NCBI GenBank assembly: GCA_029891385.1
Contig: CM057225.1
Span: 77,835,887-77,899,886, forward strand
Source of the DNA: Erythroxylum novogranatense
Taxonomy: Eukaryota; Streptophyta; Magnoliopsida; Malpighiales; Erythroxylaceae
Direction of reading: 5' to 3'
Length of the DNA: 64,000 nt
Part shown: positions 1 to 13,260 of the stretch, one piece after another
Layout of the letters: every line of letters starts with the position of its first letter
Position numbering within the stretch: the stretch's first letter is position 1
Made by a program: the position numbers and the translations under genes
Notes under the pieces: model-generated
Databases searched by the model: none
What the model saw: only the letters and a program-made list of their open reading frames with translations
What the model was told of the DNA's origin: nothing

Positions 1-306
1 GAGTTTGAGGCCCTATGTAAATCTATGATCCCTGTGTAAGTGATTTTTTGGATCCATCAAAGTGTTATACATTTTTAGGTTTAAGAATTTAAAGTTTACA
101 GTCGTCTAAAATGACTAGAATAAAAAGGTTGTTATGGTTATTTTTAAATTTTTGTTGATTTGTTAAGGGATACCTAATCAACGTGAGTAATGCCTTAAAT
201 TTTAAGCGAGAGTAGAAGGGTGTTGTATAAAGTTGACATGAATATTGGGACAATCTATGTTTACTCTTATAATTGTGTAAACTTTGACAATAATCACGTG
301 TCTGGA
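1..306. other. Flank left of the CACTA element
   Basis: AT-rich DNA outside the CACTA terminus. I see no coding potential, RNA gene or repeat structure. It should be contiguous with the DNA after 15665 in the pre-insertion chromosome. Confidence 0.5.
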
Positions 307-720
307 CACTACAAGAAAAATGTCGTTTAGTGACGGATATTATGTACAGAAAACCTAAACATTTTGTCAAAAAAATAGTTCAGTGACGGACCAATACGTC
401 ATCAAAACAACCATAGGTAATAATTTTCAACGAATAACATACTGTCTGTCGGTAAATTTACCGGCAAACAATTTATGTAACGATCGGTGAATATGCCAAC
501 GGTTGTTTGTGTAGTCGACGTCGGTAAATTTTCAACGGTCAAAATTTATCCGTCGACAGATTTATAGACAGTATTGGTTATTTCGTTTGTAATTTTATTA
601 CAACATTACCAATAATTATGTTTGTTCCATCAGTGAGTATACCAACGATTATTCTGCAACAAATCTAGTCGATAAAGTTGACGATGGAATTATCGACGAT
701 TTGTTATTTTTTGTCGATAA
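307..720. repeat. Left subterminal repeat region of the CACTA element
   Basis: Dense short direct and inverted motifs follow the terminus: GTTTAGTGACGG and GTTCAGTGACGGACC, TGTCGGTAAA, CCAACGGTTG, CGTCGGTAAATTTT, CAACGGTC. In En/Spm-type elements such motifs bind the accessory transposase; here that role is inferred. Related motifs recur inverted at the right end. Confidence 0.7.
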
Positions 721-1600
721 ATAGAATTGATTTTACCAAAGCACTTTTGTTTTTCATCTGTAATTTTTTTTAAAAAAATCCCATCATTAAATTTTATTTG
801 ATGATCTTATGGTTGATGCATAATTTAAACAGTTATAAATTATTTGTGCATAATATTTTGATTTGTTTATACATTGAATTTGTTTAAACAAAAAGTTGAT
901 TGATGATAGAAAGTTAAAATTATTTTGATTGATAATAAAAACATTAATGTAGCACCCCACCCTCTCAAGACACGTACCCAACATCCTTAGTGATGTTCGA
1001 GAGCGGATCCCGCAATGGTGGCGTGCTAGAATAGTCAGACTCTTGAAAACTCAATAATTTTTTTTCACATTTAACATACACATATGCGGACAACCAATAA
1101 TCAAGTCGGGCATAAACTTTTTCAATCACATTTATAAATTACATTTAAGATCAATTTCACTTACAACCTTTTCCTTTTCGGAAATTTATTACAATATAGA
1201 ATTGATCAATACATATAATACAAAAATTTCAAAATATATGTTTTCACACAAAAATTAATGAAAATAATTATACAGACGCGAACTGATCCCGACCTTTATC
1301 CCTTACTTGAATGTAGTAGGTATACTCCCGTTTATCTAACGGGATACTCTTCTAAGTCTAAAAAATATTTGCAAATTTTGGGTGAGTTTTGCGAACTCAA
1401 TAAGTGACTATCCTCGACGACTCACCCAGTCACATACCACATAATTCACATCATTTATCTAATAATCACATTGGATTATATACATTTAATCAATCATTTC
1501 ACATTTTACATTGAACACATTATAATCATTCATATCATGCATATGCAGTACACATGAGACCCAATTTTTTTGTTACTTTGTTATGATCGAGTGCCTAAAA

Positions 1601-1671
1601 TGTCCCGTATCTATTGTGGATACCGGGCTTATTGATAACTGTCCCGTATCCGTTGGAGATACCGGACTCAT
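1601..1671. repeat. Two-copy 39-bp tandem repeat in solo LTR 1
   Basis: Units start TGTCCCGTATC at 1601 and 1640, each followed by GATACCGG. They lie beside the conserved LTR hairpin, where the LARD LTRs carry a different tandem repeat. Confidence 0.7.
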
Positions 1672-4204
1672 TTTATATAGTGAGCCTTTGGCTCTTATAC
1701 ACTTTCTAAGCTCTAAGCTCTTTTTTACATTCTGAGCTTTAAATTTTTTTGGTGGCTTCTCCGGTCACAACTGTCTTTATCTTTCATGCATTCATGTAGT
1801 GAAATACATCAATAACATATGATTATTTATTCACTTTCATATATCATCGGATCTTAGTTCGATATTCAACATATATGTTGACAAACATTTTGTGATCATA
1901 CATTCATGTCATGAAGCATTTAGTTCATCACATTCACATATAATTAGCACTTCAATATTACATTTAAGCATCAGAAACCTCGAATCTTCATTGTCCGGAA
2001 TACACAATCAATTCACATCTCATTCATAATCACTCAAGTCATAACATAAACGAAACAAACAGTAAGGTAAGACCATTTAAGTCTACTCACAGTACACTCC
2101 AGATTAGCATTTGCTTCCAAAATTTGAAAATGTCTGAATGTGGACGTTTATCCTGCACATTCAATTTATGCAATACATACGTTACACACATATTAATAAT
2201 CGCACAATTATAAGCATTCATTTATGCACACGTGTGTATATGGACTATGTACAATGCATGCTCAATGACAATCCCGAGTACTTTATCAACTTCATATCTT
2301 ATGCTCATTTTCGTTTCATAAATCAATCACTCATCATTTCTTTTCTAGCAATACTTGCTCTTATTATGAAATTCTCATTCACTTAAACTAGATACACCTT
2401 ACTCCTTTTCTTTGAATCACAACCTCAATCATATGAATATCTTTATTCCCAAACAAATTCATACCTTTGGTACTTTGATGTCAATTATTCATTCACTAAT
2501 TTACCAAAATATTCACGTATATGAACAGTAAAGAGGAGAAACAAAGTATATATAAATATATACTGAAAGCACGATATCATCTCACTCTATGATTTCTTTA
2601 ACTTTCAACCTATGTTTGTTCATCCCCAAATTTCCTAAAATATTCACGTATATATATATATCAACTTTTCATGATTTTTTGCACTCTCCCTATACACATT
2701 ATCAATGATTTTTCTAACTCAAAAAATCATTTCAACACCATCGTATAACATATTGGTCATCAAATCTGAAAAAAAAAATCAACACATATGGCATACCTGT
2801 AATTTCCTCATTCACTTTTCAGCAAACATGCATATCACTATTACATAACCATTTAACAGTGAGCTAATGTGAGACATGCTTCATCTCATACAGAAATAAA
2901 GAACCATAAAAAGCTTACTTGTTTAAAGCTCTAACATCTTCAAAATCACGTGAACTTTAATTCCTCATGCAACCACATAGGTCATTGTAGAGGTTGGTAG
3001 GTTTCGGTTTTCTTTGGGGCAAATGAAAGAAATAACAAAGTAGGAGTGGCAGTGGATATAAGAAAACAAGATTTTACTCTGGTAGAGACTTAATGAGAAA
3101 CTCTGTGTTAACGAAAAATTGGAGAAAGAAGCTTCGAGAAAGATGAAGACAAGAACAATGACTTATCTTTCAACGTTAAGAAAACTTAACTTTGAAACTT
3201 GGACACTTGTCCACTTCTTATCCTCTTATCCAATTCCCTATACTAACTAGCTCTATTTGAACTAGTTCTATTAATTCCCATCTTTTCATTTCAATTATTT
3301 TCAAATTTTCCAGACCTTCGGGTCTATTTTTCCATTATCAATTCAACAATGCTAACTAAGTAATTTGGTAGTACTTTCTTCTAGAAAAATGTTTCCCAAA
3401 TATTTTCGAACTGTTTTTATTGTATTTTAAAATAGTACATTATACTCAACTTCCATCCAAAATTTAAAAGTATTAGAGGCTGAATTAAAATTTGACTTCT
3501 TCATATAATTTGTATCCCTATTTCTCTAGTTCACTCCAATTTAAAATCATCTCATTTGGAATCCTACAGATCCAAATATAATCAAAATACCGAATTATGT
3601 TCAGTAAAATAACACCAATTCATACTATTCCAACAAATTTCCTTACTTTCATTCAATCAATATTTTTCAAATCAATTCAAAATGCTTCCAATTTTTGTGG
3701 AGAGACATAATAATGTGTTAGGAATCTATTGGCTTAAGAATCAAGTCATTTGGAGCTCTAGAGAAGAAGTTATTATTGAAAGAAGCAAGAATATTTAGCT
3801 TACAACTACTCTCGGATACACAGTAAATCACAGCTAACAATGAAGAGCACAGTGTTTTGATGGGACAATTAAAATGGATAGTCCAACAATTTCCACTTAC
3901 GGACATGAGAGTGAAAAGTCACGCCTGTGAGAGAGTCACAGGGGTGAGAATAAATCACGGGGATGAGAGAATAAGACAAAAATTTGGACTACGCACACTT
4001 AGTCAAACCCGTCCCAAATTTTTCATTCAATGTCTCTCAATTTATTTCAGATGACTATAATTTTTGATATAGAGGTATAGAAATGTCTTACGAGTCCAGT
4101 GGTTTAAGTCTCATGTAATTTGGATGTCAGACGAAGAAGATATAGCCAAAAAAACTAAAGGATGTTTGTCAGGCCCCCCAGCATTCCAACTCCCGATCGT
4201 GCTT

Positions 4205-4354
4205 ATGCATGATCACGATTTTCACCTTTAAACCTCCAAAGTCATGATAGTGAACATGCATGATCACGACTCTCCCATAAAAATCGCAAATTTGTGATTG
4301 TTCATATGCACGATCGCGACTTTCTCCTAAAAAAATCGCATGCATGATCATGAC
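4205..4354. repeat. Palindrome-core tandem repeat in solo LTR 1
   Basis: Four copies of a 15-bp core ATGCATGATCACGAC or one- to three-base variants lie at 4205-4219, 4256-4270, 4306-4320 and 4340-4354, about 34-51 bp apart. The core contains the self-complementary strings ATGCAT and TGATCA. The array precedes a segment (CAATAGAAAGCTTAAAG) that has a counterpart in the LARD LTR. Confidence 0.75.
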
Positions 4355-7300
4355 TTTCCCCTAGTCGTGCATCCTTTCTTCAAACCTCCATAACTTTTGA
4401 TCCAAAACTTAAAAAAATTTAAAATTTATATCAATAGAAAGCTTAAAGAAATATCCACAACTTTTATGAAGACAATTTTATCAAAATCTTCCTATATCAA
4501 TATAGTTTAATCATGGAAATTTCATATCAATGTTAACTTTTCTAACTTCTCTTCTTCATTCACTGCTGCTTCTTCTTCCACTAAATCCTACACCTCATTT
4601 TTCATTTTTACTTTTTCTACTCTATTTCCATTCAACTCATTCACTACAAATTCATAGTACCCCTAAATATGTAAGTTTACTAAAAAATCTCAAAATCCTC
4701 AAAAACAGATATCAGTTATGCAACTCTTTATATTCTGTATTTCACATTCTCTACTTTCCAACCTTTTTATGCACTCTATATTTTTCTTCCCAACATTCAC
4801 TTTAAATAATCTTCTCATCTCTTAACATCATCATACATCTATCCCTTAACTCTAAAATTCATTCTTTTATTCATCTCTAATTTGTCTCTAAATTTCACAA
4901 TCATTCTCTCAAAAATTTCTGAAGTCGACTACCAAATTTTCTTCAATATCATTTCACTCATTTCTATTTTCCATACATCAATTTACTTGCCAATTGGCAA
5001 TTTTCCTATTACAATAATATCCCATAATTTTCAGACATTATTCCAATAATATACCAAAATTCAAAAATTAACAATTACACTTACCAATTAAATTTCCAAT
5101 ACAATAGATTCACAATTCTCAACAATATCACATTACAATTCAATTATACCCGGAATGTCAATGAGTGCATGTAAAATCATTTTAAATGTGTGCAGAATAT
5201 CCAAATTTACATGCGTTTATGCTAACAATATGCATGAGTATGAAAATTGCATTTTTCTTAATCTCTCATTGATCTCACATATGCCTTACTTTTGGGTTCT
5301 AACTCTTAATATGGGGATGAGATGTTACAATTAAATTGTACATAATAAGTATTTATAATTCAAATGAAATGACTACAAGTACACTATTGATTTGGTGACC
5401 GCGGATGCTCTGATTGATGCGATGAGGTACTACCCCTCCCCTTCAACTCATCCATCTCATTACGGAGCCAAGCTATATACTCCATCAACTGTTGCAACTG
5501 AGTTGCCAATGCCTGTACTGTGCTTTGAAGCTCATAGACTTCATTGGTTATCGACCACCTACTAGAAGTTGTTATATTGGACATGGAGGATTGTGAATAA
5601 CATGTGTTTACAAATGAACCTAAGCCGAATATCCTTCCACGAAGGTCCCTAGTACCCACTACATGAAGATAAGTTTGAGTCTCATGAACATCTTTAGACT
5701 GTTGAGACTGTCGTTGAATACTTTGTTGTATTTGGTTATATCAGAAGGCAATGTTTATATTAGTAAGTGATAATTATTAAGCATAACTATTAAACTATAA
5801 ATTTGACATACATTTAGTTCTCTACATAAAGTGTTGATGAAAATCACACCGTCATGCTTTTTAGTGTGAGTGTGCAAAAAGAGTTGATGGGGTGTAGGCC
5901 TCATGCCTATAGACTTTTCCGGTGTAAGAATAAAATGTTATAAGTGAACTAGAATTTATAAATTTTTTTGAAGAGTTTCTTCTATTTTTATGATATTTAT
6001 CCCTTATTGAACAAAGAAAATAACTCAACAACATATCTATATATGGCACCAAACATTTATAACATTATCATTCTCCATAATACATATATTTTCATTCCAA
6101 AATTTATACATCAATTTAAATTGAAATACACCAAAGTAAAAAATCATAATATAAATGTAAAGTGTAAATACTTACAATCTCTCTACATGCTCGTGGTGAG
6201 TAATAGATCCACCCGTATATATAGGAAAGCTCTCTCCTTCCGGTCCTCCACATCTGTTGATAGAATTACATTCCGAAGTGGACATTGCCTCAAGTGATGT
6301 CGAATACTGCTGCCAACGACCTCATATTTTTTCAGAAATATAAAGCAGTCATACACCAACCTTGTGCATTGCATCAACAAAGTCCCGATAATGTGTATAT
6401 GCTCGTCTCTCCCATACTTTTTTAATGATCACGTCAAATTCAGAATCCTAAAAAGTTCTTTCTAAAATAAAAGGAAAAACATTCAATAAATACTTATAAT
6501 GTAATAATATTTATCTAATTAATGATTTAAAATAAATTAAAAAGAAAATATTAGTTTTTTTGTACCTCAAATTCTTGATAGTAAAATTTCTTTGTGACCT
6601 GTGAGATATTCTTCCATACATAATGTTGGATCCGAGACCCAACTGCTTAAACTTAACACTATCACACCTGCTCTGACCTTACATGTTGGGACCCAATCCG
6701 AGACTAGATCCTAACCGGAAAGCGGAAAGCAGAAGAGACGAAAAAATAGAGCGAAACGCAAATATGAGTCAGATCATATAGCGAAGCGAATACGAATCAC
6801 ATTATCGAATAACAAAACGGGAAACATAATGGATCCAAATCAAAATCGAAAATGAATTCAAATTGCAAATAGAAAGTAAACTCGAAGTCAAAGCATACAA
6901 ACGGTGGGTTCGAACTGAATTTCAAATTCTGACATCCGAAGCGTGAACATAGAAAACTTGTCGCGTTGGAAACCTTGGACTAACCAATCTGAAAACGGTA
7001 TAAATTTTTTTCTTCTCTTTTCCTTATTATTCATTTCTTTCATCATTTAATCCATCTTATTCAAAATCAAACAAACAATTTCCACTTTCGGAAATTTTTC
7101 CTCATACAAATCTCAAATCTTAATCACGATCTTCTTAATTATGCGCTAATTCAGTATCTTCACCACGAAACATATTCTTGTCCTTATTCTCATTTCTTGC
7201 CATAGCAATTTCACTCTCATGCCAATAAACCCATAAATTTATACACTAATACACTTATTTATATGCTACTCTACAAAAATCGGGCAGCATAACGGCTGCA

Positions 7301-7861
7301 CATGAACAAAACCCAAACCTGCAAGGTGTAAAACTCACTTCTATAAATTCCAGACAATTACACATACATCAAAATCCACCGGACCCTCCCTCCGGGATCT
7401 CAGCATAAACGCAATCCTAAATTCTAAACCACTTCAAGTCATTTTTCATTTTCAATTCATATTCATCACATTCAAACTCATATACAATTCCCATTAACTT
7501 ATATACAAATTAATCCTTTCATCAAACCCAAAACCAATCGTATTTATAAATCATCACATATCCCATCATCAAACACATTCATCCATATCTATACATATAT
7601 ATATATCCCAATTAACCAATATGAACAATCCATAACCAATACATTTCCAATTCCATAAATCAAGTTCTTATAAAATATCATAATCCAAAAATACATCATG
7701 AACTAAATGCTTACAATACTCTAATGGCATTCCAAGCCATATACCATTACGAATAATCATAAACCAAAATACACAAAGTACAAACACATGCACAAATCGA
7801 ACTGATGTCTTGACGTCTTTCATCTGATCTCTTGCTCGAATACCTGGAGATGGGGATGAAA

Positions 7862-7880
7862 GGGGGGGGGGGGGAGGGGG
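7862..7880. repeat. Poly-G run
   Basis: A run of 13 G, one A and five more G within solo LTR 2. A similar 12-G run occurs at 16501-16512. Length is probably unreliable. Confidence 0.7.
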
Positions 7881-8226
7881 TGAGCTCGGAAGCTCGTGGA
7901 TAACATGTTTATGAATCATATGATAAGCAAAACATTTTGAAACCTTATTTTCCGTTGATCAAACTATTACAGTAGTAAAAGCATCGAAAGTTTGATTCTA
8001 AAAAACTTCTCAATTTCAAACCTTTCATGAACCTTTACAAACAGTTTCCAAAACTATCATAGTTGAAAATCCAAATTCCTCATTTGTCGAAATTCCAAAC
8101 CATTGTACAATTCATGAATAAAGTCGAAACACATGAAATGCATCACATATAAATGCACCAAATTCTACACAAAGCAAAAACATATAACACATCAAACGCA
8201 TCAAACGGTTTGGGTCGGTCCATAAA

Positions 8227-8320
8227 ACAGGATGTACTGCACATTCCCGCAAAGCGGTCCTGTGCAACCGTGAACAGGACGTACTACACTTTCCCGCATA
8301 GCGGTCCAGTGTAGCCATGA
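8227..8320. repeat. Two-copy 47-bp tandem repeat in solo LTR 2
   Basis: Units start ACAGGATGTACTGCAC (8227) and ACAGGACGTACTACAC (8274), each with a CCCGCANAGCGGTCC core. This is the same kind of local repeat seen in the other large LTRs but with unrelated sequence. Confidence 0.7.
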
Positions 8321-10463
8321 AGGGAGTCCGAAATCGGAGCTCCAGTGCCTCTAACAGGTAACTGGGAGAAGGCTTGAAAAATGAAACCGGTGCACTGACT
8401 CCACTTAGGGGACCTAACCAAATCCATATAACACATATTCATGCATGAAAAACAAAATGCCTGTAGGAATATTTCGAAAATTCAATTTTTCATATTTTCA
8501 TATTGTGTCGTACTCGACACATTCACATTCATAAATTTGCATACATGCATATAACAAGTCAAATACATTTTCACACTATCAATCAATCTCATAAATAATC
8601 AAATTCACATATTAAAATCTCAAACAATCAAACATAAAGAATTCAACAATTATGCTCATTCCCTCAAATCCTTCAAAACCTTTGAAAGTAGTCAATTGAA
8701 TTATTTTATTTGAAAAACAATAGCTTATAAAACTAACACTTATAATTAGCTTATAATTTGAAAAATAAATACATTACCCACTTTTTATCCATGCTTGGAG
8801 CTTGTCCCAATCCTCAAGTCTCCTAAGCCTCTCCTCAATTTTCCTCATTCAAGATAAAAACCCTAAATTATAAACATCCACAATTGATTTAATTCAAACA
8901 TGAAAACTGTAAAATTGACTTGAGAATCCACAAGCCCATACTAAACTTAAGTCAAATAAACCAAAATCTCATCAAAACTCAAAGATCAAGACTTATCTCT
9001 TACCTTAACCTTCTCCATTTTCGTACTTTGCTTGGCTCATCTTGGAGCTCTCACTTCCTTCCATGTTTTTCCCCCTTAAACCAATGAAAAACCTTGCTTG
9101 GAACTTCCAAAATCTGAAACCCTAGCTTCATTTTCCTCCTTCTCCTTCCTCTCCACGATAGTCTCTCATTTCTCTTCTCTCTCTTTCTTTTCTTTCTCCT
9201 AATTTTGTGGGTCTCTTTCTCTTCCAGTGACAATCTCTTCTATTTATATGCCATGTCATTAAAATGGGTGGTCAAAGACCCAATTGCCATTCCACTTAAG
9301 GCTAAAACCCTAACTCTTTAAGTTAATTACCAAAACTGCCCCTGAACTTTACTTTTAAATCATGCTACTTTAGGACATTATTCTCACATAAAAAATGAAG
9401 GAATTTGCTAAAACTTCCTTCTAGAAAGTTGTTCCTCTTTGTCTTATTTCATAATGCCACCAAAATTATTCAATTTGAAGCACTACATCAAAAGTTATAG
9501 TCCAAACATGTCAGATATATCGTTCTACTAACACATCTTCTAGCAATTTCACTTCCTTCCACAAATTGACATTCTTAAAGGCTAAATTGAAACTTGATTT
9601 CTTCATAACAATTATATTCCTATTTTTCTGGTTTAATCCAAATCAAGAATCACCTCAATTGGATTGCTAGAACAAAAGCTATGGCCAAATTACTTTCAGA
9701 TGTTCCTAATCCAAGATTGCACACTAATCCAAACTTCCATTCAAAACTTGGAAGTCTTAGGGCCTAAATTAAAATTTAATTTCTTCATATGATTTGTAGC
9801 CCCATGGCTTAATTTTATTTTTCCTCAAGAATCACCTCAATCGGATCACCACAGATCGAGAATTTCTCAAAATACCGAAACATGTTCAGAAAATGGTCCA
9901 ACTCACTTTGATTAAATTAATCATCCTTAATTTAATCTCATAGAATTCACAATTTTTCCATAAAATGAAATTCATTGTCTTAGGACTCCAACGCTTCGAG
10001 AATCAAGTGAATCGGATGTCTTATGGAAAAGATATAAGCAAAAGATTTGACAAGGTTGAATGAGGAAGGAAAATAACAAGATCAGAATGAAACAAATCGC
10101 AAGATCATAATGAAACAAATCGTTCCGATTATCATAAGATTCAATCAAATTCTTTCAATTCAACTCCAATTGATACAAATTTTCATGAAGAGAATGATAC
10201 ATGTCTTAGAAATTCATTGCTTCAAGAATCACTTCAATCCGAGGTTGGATGAGTGAGTTATGCTCAAAAGAATAAACCATGCTTAAACCCAAAATCGATT
10301 TGAACCTCTCTTGGTGAGATCGTCATACCTTTCAATCTAGAAATCAGATTTATTTCGTTCTTGGACCATTTGAAAGTATACTTCAAGAGCAACAACTTTC
10401 ATGAACACAACAAAGTCTGATTCGACCTCTAACAATGTCAAAATCGCCATCTTTCCCGAGAAT

Positions 10464-10621
10464 GTCCGTTGAACGGACATGTATCGGGTAAACTGCACCA
10501 TTTCACCCGAGAAAGTATGTTAAACGGACTTCCATGTCCGTTTAACGGACATGGGCAATGCAAAGGGTCCTTTTTGACCCGATAAGGTCCGTTAAATGAA
10601 CTTTAAGTCTGTTAAACGGAC
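10464..10621. repeat. Palindromic repeat cluster in solo LTR 2
   Basis: Five copies of a 15-bp near-perfect palindrome, GTCCGTTTAACGGAC or variants, lie at 10464-10478, 10515-10529, 10536-10550, 10587-10601 and 10607-10621. Spacing alternates near 20 and 50 bp. It is unrelated in sequence to the palindromic clusters of solo LTR 1 and the LARD LTR. Confidence 0.8.
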
Positions 10622-12005
10622 ATGGGGCTTCCCAAAACCCCTCCAAACCCTCTTTCATGCTTCCTACCTCCTTCCTAACAACATATACACTTATAAACTT
10701 CTTAATTTCACTTCTTTTCATGCAAAATCACTTCATAACAATTCAAACATCAAATTAATCTCATCAATCTCTCAAATCTTGTCTCAAATAATTCATCAAA
10801 ACCACAAATTCTCATCATACATCAAAGCTATCACAAACACAAATCTTATGCAACATCCTAACTTGTATCAATTATAACTCTTAACTCCAATCTCAAATGC
10901 TTACTTAGTATCGTTGTAAAGATAAAAGAACAAGCTACAACTCCAAAAAAGGCAACTTTGGCCAATTCTATTTCAATTATTTTAGAATTTCCCTCGAATC
11001 AGCATGCACATTTTTATCCTCATACAAAACTTAACATTCATCGCAACTTCACTTCTTCTATTTCAACCTCATTCAAATAATTCAATATGCCATTGGAATT
11101 TATCCTACACTCAACCTCAATGCATATGATTTCTTACATTCAAAAGCATCATGTCATTCACCAAATTCCTCTCTTGCTTTTGCATAATATCTCACATATA
11201 TATAACCATAGTTCATACTTAAGGTTTCTCAACTCATCATCCTTACATACACCCATATCTCATTAAGGCACAAATAACATCTATAACACAATTTATATAC
11301 CACAACATTCATTTACTTTCATCTTTATATTTCTAATTTCCACTCAAAGTTTGAGGTCCAACACATAACCCTCAAGATCAATCTTTTCTTTGAATTTGAA
11401 TGTCATGTTTCTTGAGCACGATCCAGACGTAATCAACTTAATATAAAAACAAATAATTTTATACCATTTTTAAAATTTAAACCTATAACTTAATTATAAA
11501 CATATAGTGTTTCATGAATTTTCAATTACAGATTATTGACAATTGTGATGTAAGTTCTTCCATTAGGTCCCTTAGCTCTAAGTTGGTAGCTGCCTCCTTC
11601 ATTCACATTGTTTATCCCTGATATCTCTGTCGCTATAGGAGTAGTGGATGATGTAGGGGTGGTGCATGGTGTAGCAGTAGGTACGAAAGGTGATGTCTCA
11701 TCTACAAGTGTAGTAGCTGGAGGGGGAGGAGGTGAATCAGTTCCAGCTGTAGAATGTGCTATTTACCTAAACAATAAGTACCTCTAAATCGTTGTCTAAA
11801 CCTTTGTCGCATTATATTTTGTTCTTTTTGGTGGCATATTTCAACCTAAAATTCATATTTGATTGAATTTTCTAGAAATATAACAATTTGAATTCAATAT
11901 TTTACACAATATATTGAAAAGGAAATAATTGATTTTTTGAATATAATATTCAATTACAGATACAAATTAATCGCTATCATCAGTTAATTGTCAATCAAAA
12001 TCATC

Positions 12006-12069
12006 TTATTTTTTTGAAGAATTAGAATCAAAGTTAGGCTCCTCTTCAGATCTCTGGCCTTGTTTACAC
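12006..12069 (-). CDS. Possible terminal exon of a second CACTA gene
   Basis: On the minus strand an acceptor-like TTCACAG is followed by a short acidic reading frame (QRSEEEPNFDSNSSKK) and a stop at 12006-12008. It sits just upstream of the accessory transposase, where a catalytic transposase gene would end in En/Spm-type elements. No upstream catalytic exons are recognisable, so this is at most a remnant. Confidence 0.25.
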
Positions 12070-13020
12070 CTGTGAATCAAGAAATTGTTCATAAATCAAT
12101 ACATGAACTTCCCATTCCACCAACTCTCTTATTTGATGGAATTGATGAGTGGAATTCCTAGTTTCTAATCTAATAGAGTTTCTCTTAACAATCTAAAGGA
12201 ATACAAACCTATTGAAAATGCACATATGCCACATAGTTATAATACAATAGCTTGTCTTAATCGCTATTCACTTTACTACAGTTAAACTTAAAAATGTTAG
12301 TATACAATAGTTTGTCATAATTGTTTTAATTGTCAGAGTTTTCTTTCTACTAGTGAAACTATGACTAACAACATTTAAGCCACAAGAGCTCAAATTCCAA
12401 GTAGCAATTCCAATAAAAATTTTACCAATTCTAGCATAAATCAATAAAAACCTAAGAAAAATACTAGCAAACTAAGCAATGTAAATTTCCAGAATTATGG
12501 CAAGGTTTATAGTCATTGCTCAACTACTTAAAATATAAAGAAATAAAATAAATTACTAGAACATAAGAGACTAATGATTCAACCATCTCCAAAGTCCTAG
12601 AATTATGTACATTAATATTATGTAATATTTAGTTGATTTGTTTTTTACTTAAATTCACTTAGAGTATATAAACAAGTAGATATACATCACATTATATGCA
12701 CACAAAAATAGCACTTTTATATCTTTTTTTTTTGTTCTTTATTTTAGTAGCAACTCAACCAATATCCTATATTAAAGTTCCTCAAAACCCATAAATCATT
12801 GATTTATGGATCCTATTACAAAACAAATATACGTTCATACGAAAAACTTAAATTTACATTAACAATACTTAAAATTTAAAGCCACAAATACCACAAACAA
12901 GTTTAAGTTGGTGCAGGCCTTTTACATTAAAAATGCAGCAAGTTAAAATGAGAGGTCCAAACCACAAAAAATACCCAAATTAAACCAAGTACACAGAAAC
13001 CTAGTAAATAACAAAATTCA

Positions 13021-13260
13021 CTTACCTCAACCGACACGCAGAAGAAGTCATTGAAACACGTGAAGGAAGAAGATGATGGAGATAGAGTAAGCTGATGGGC
13101 AAATAAGATAACTAAAACAAAGAAAAGAAGACAATGACAATCAAAGCAGTATATAAAACACGGTAACGAAAAAACTCAACAAAGTCGTTAAAAACAATTA
13201 AAGAATAAAATATTACCTCAACCGACAATTAAAGGAAGATGACGACAATGACACGCAATG
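13021..13260 (-). promoter_or_regulatory. Duplicated candidate 5' UTR exon ends with splice donors
   Basis: The minus strand reads GTCGGTTGAG followed by GTAAGT at 13035-13021 and GTCGGTTGAG followed by GTAATA at about 13226-13211. Both keep the same exon-end sequence before a GT donor, about 190 bp apart. They may be alternative non-coding first exons of the transposase starting at 11837. This is inference from sequence only. Confidence 0.35.

Larger units (their letters stand above)
948..5329 (-). mobile_element. Solo LTR 1 (gypsy, Tekay-like LTR), TSD ATTAA
   Basis: A 4382-bp unit starts TGTAGCACCCC and ends GATGTTACA, so on the minus strand it runs TGTAACATC to GGGGTGCTACA. It is bracketed by perfect 5-bp duplications ATTAA (943-947 and 5330-5334). 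There is no primer site, polypurine tract or coding region beside it, so it is a solo LTR left by LTR-LTR recombination. It shares the hairpin TGAGTTTTGCGAACTCA (1383-1399) and overall layout with the LTRs at 23048, 30751 and 57257. The small ORFs inside are not credible genes. Confidence 0.9.
6624..11363 (-). mobile_element. Solo LTR 2, TSD CATAA, inside the transposase exon
   Basis: A 4740-bp unit with ends TGTTGGATCC and GGTCCAACA, flanked by perfect CATAA duplications (6619-6623 and 11364-11368). There is no internal domain, PBS or polypurine tract, so it is a solo LTR. Joining the flanks with one CATAA keeps the transposase frame open, which confirms the borders. Strand is inferred from layout (a pyrimidine-rich plus strand at 9040-9240, as in the minus-strand LARD LTRs) and is less certain. 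The family differs from solo LTR 1 in its termini. Confidence 0.88.
5384..11837 (-). pseudogene. CACTA accessory transposase (plant Transposase_24-like), disrupted
   Basis: A multi-exon minus-strand gene. The likely start is at 11837-11835 (MPPKRTKYNATK, then a GT donor). A Pro/Thr/Ser-rich exon is at about 11758-11530. The next exon runs from about 11440 to 11369, is cut by solo LTR 2, and resumes at about 6618-6565 (KKFYYQEFE before a GTAC donor). Later exons at about 6450-6176 (SITHHEHVERL, donor GTAAGT), about 5930-5800 (FHRHEAYTPSTLFAHSH) and about 5750-5384 (ETQTYLHVVG, then GRIFGLGSFV and a coiled-coil tail ending SPNQ) match the order seen in plant En/Spm accessory transposases. The product would bind subterminal motifs. 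Stops in the 6450-6300 exon and a shift near 5855 show decay even without the LTR. Exon borders are estimates. Confidence 0.75.

Noticed and set aside
4530..4805. Leu/Phe-rich ORF resembling a secreted peptide
   Set aside because: Low-complexity pyrimidine-rich LTR sequence with no homologous frame in related LTRs.
6183..6380. Stand-alone 65-codon ORF
   Set aside because: It overlaps a transposase exon in a different frame from the conserved SITHHEH text.
7862..7880. G-run as a G-quadruplex regulator (also 16501-16512)
   Set aside because: A single homopolymer without spaced G tracts conserved anywhere, and its length is probably unreliable.
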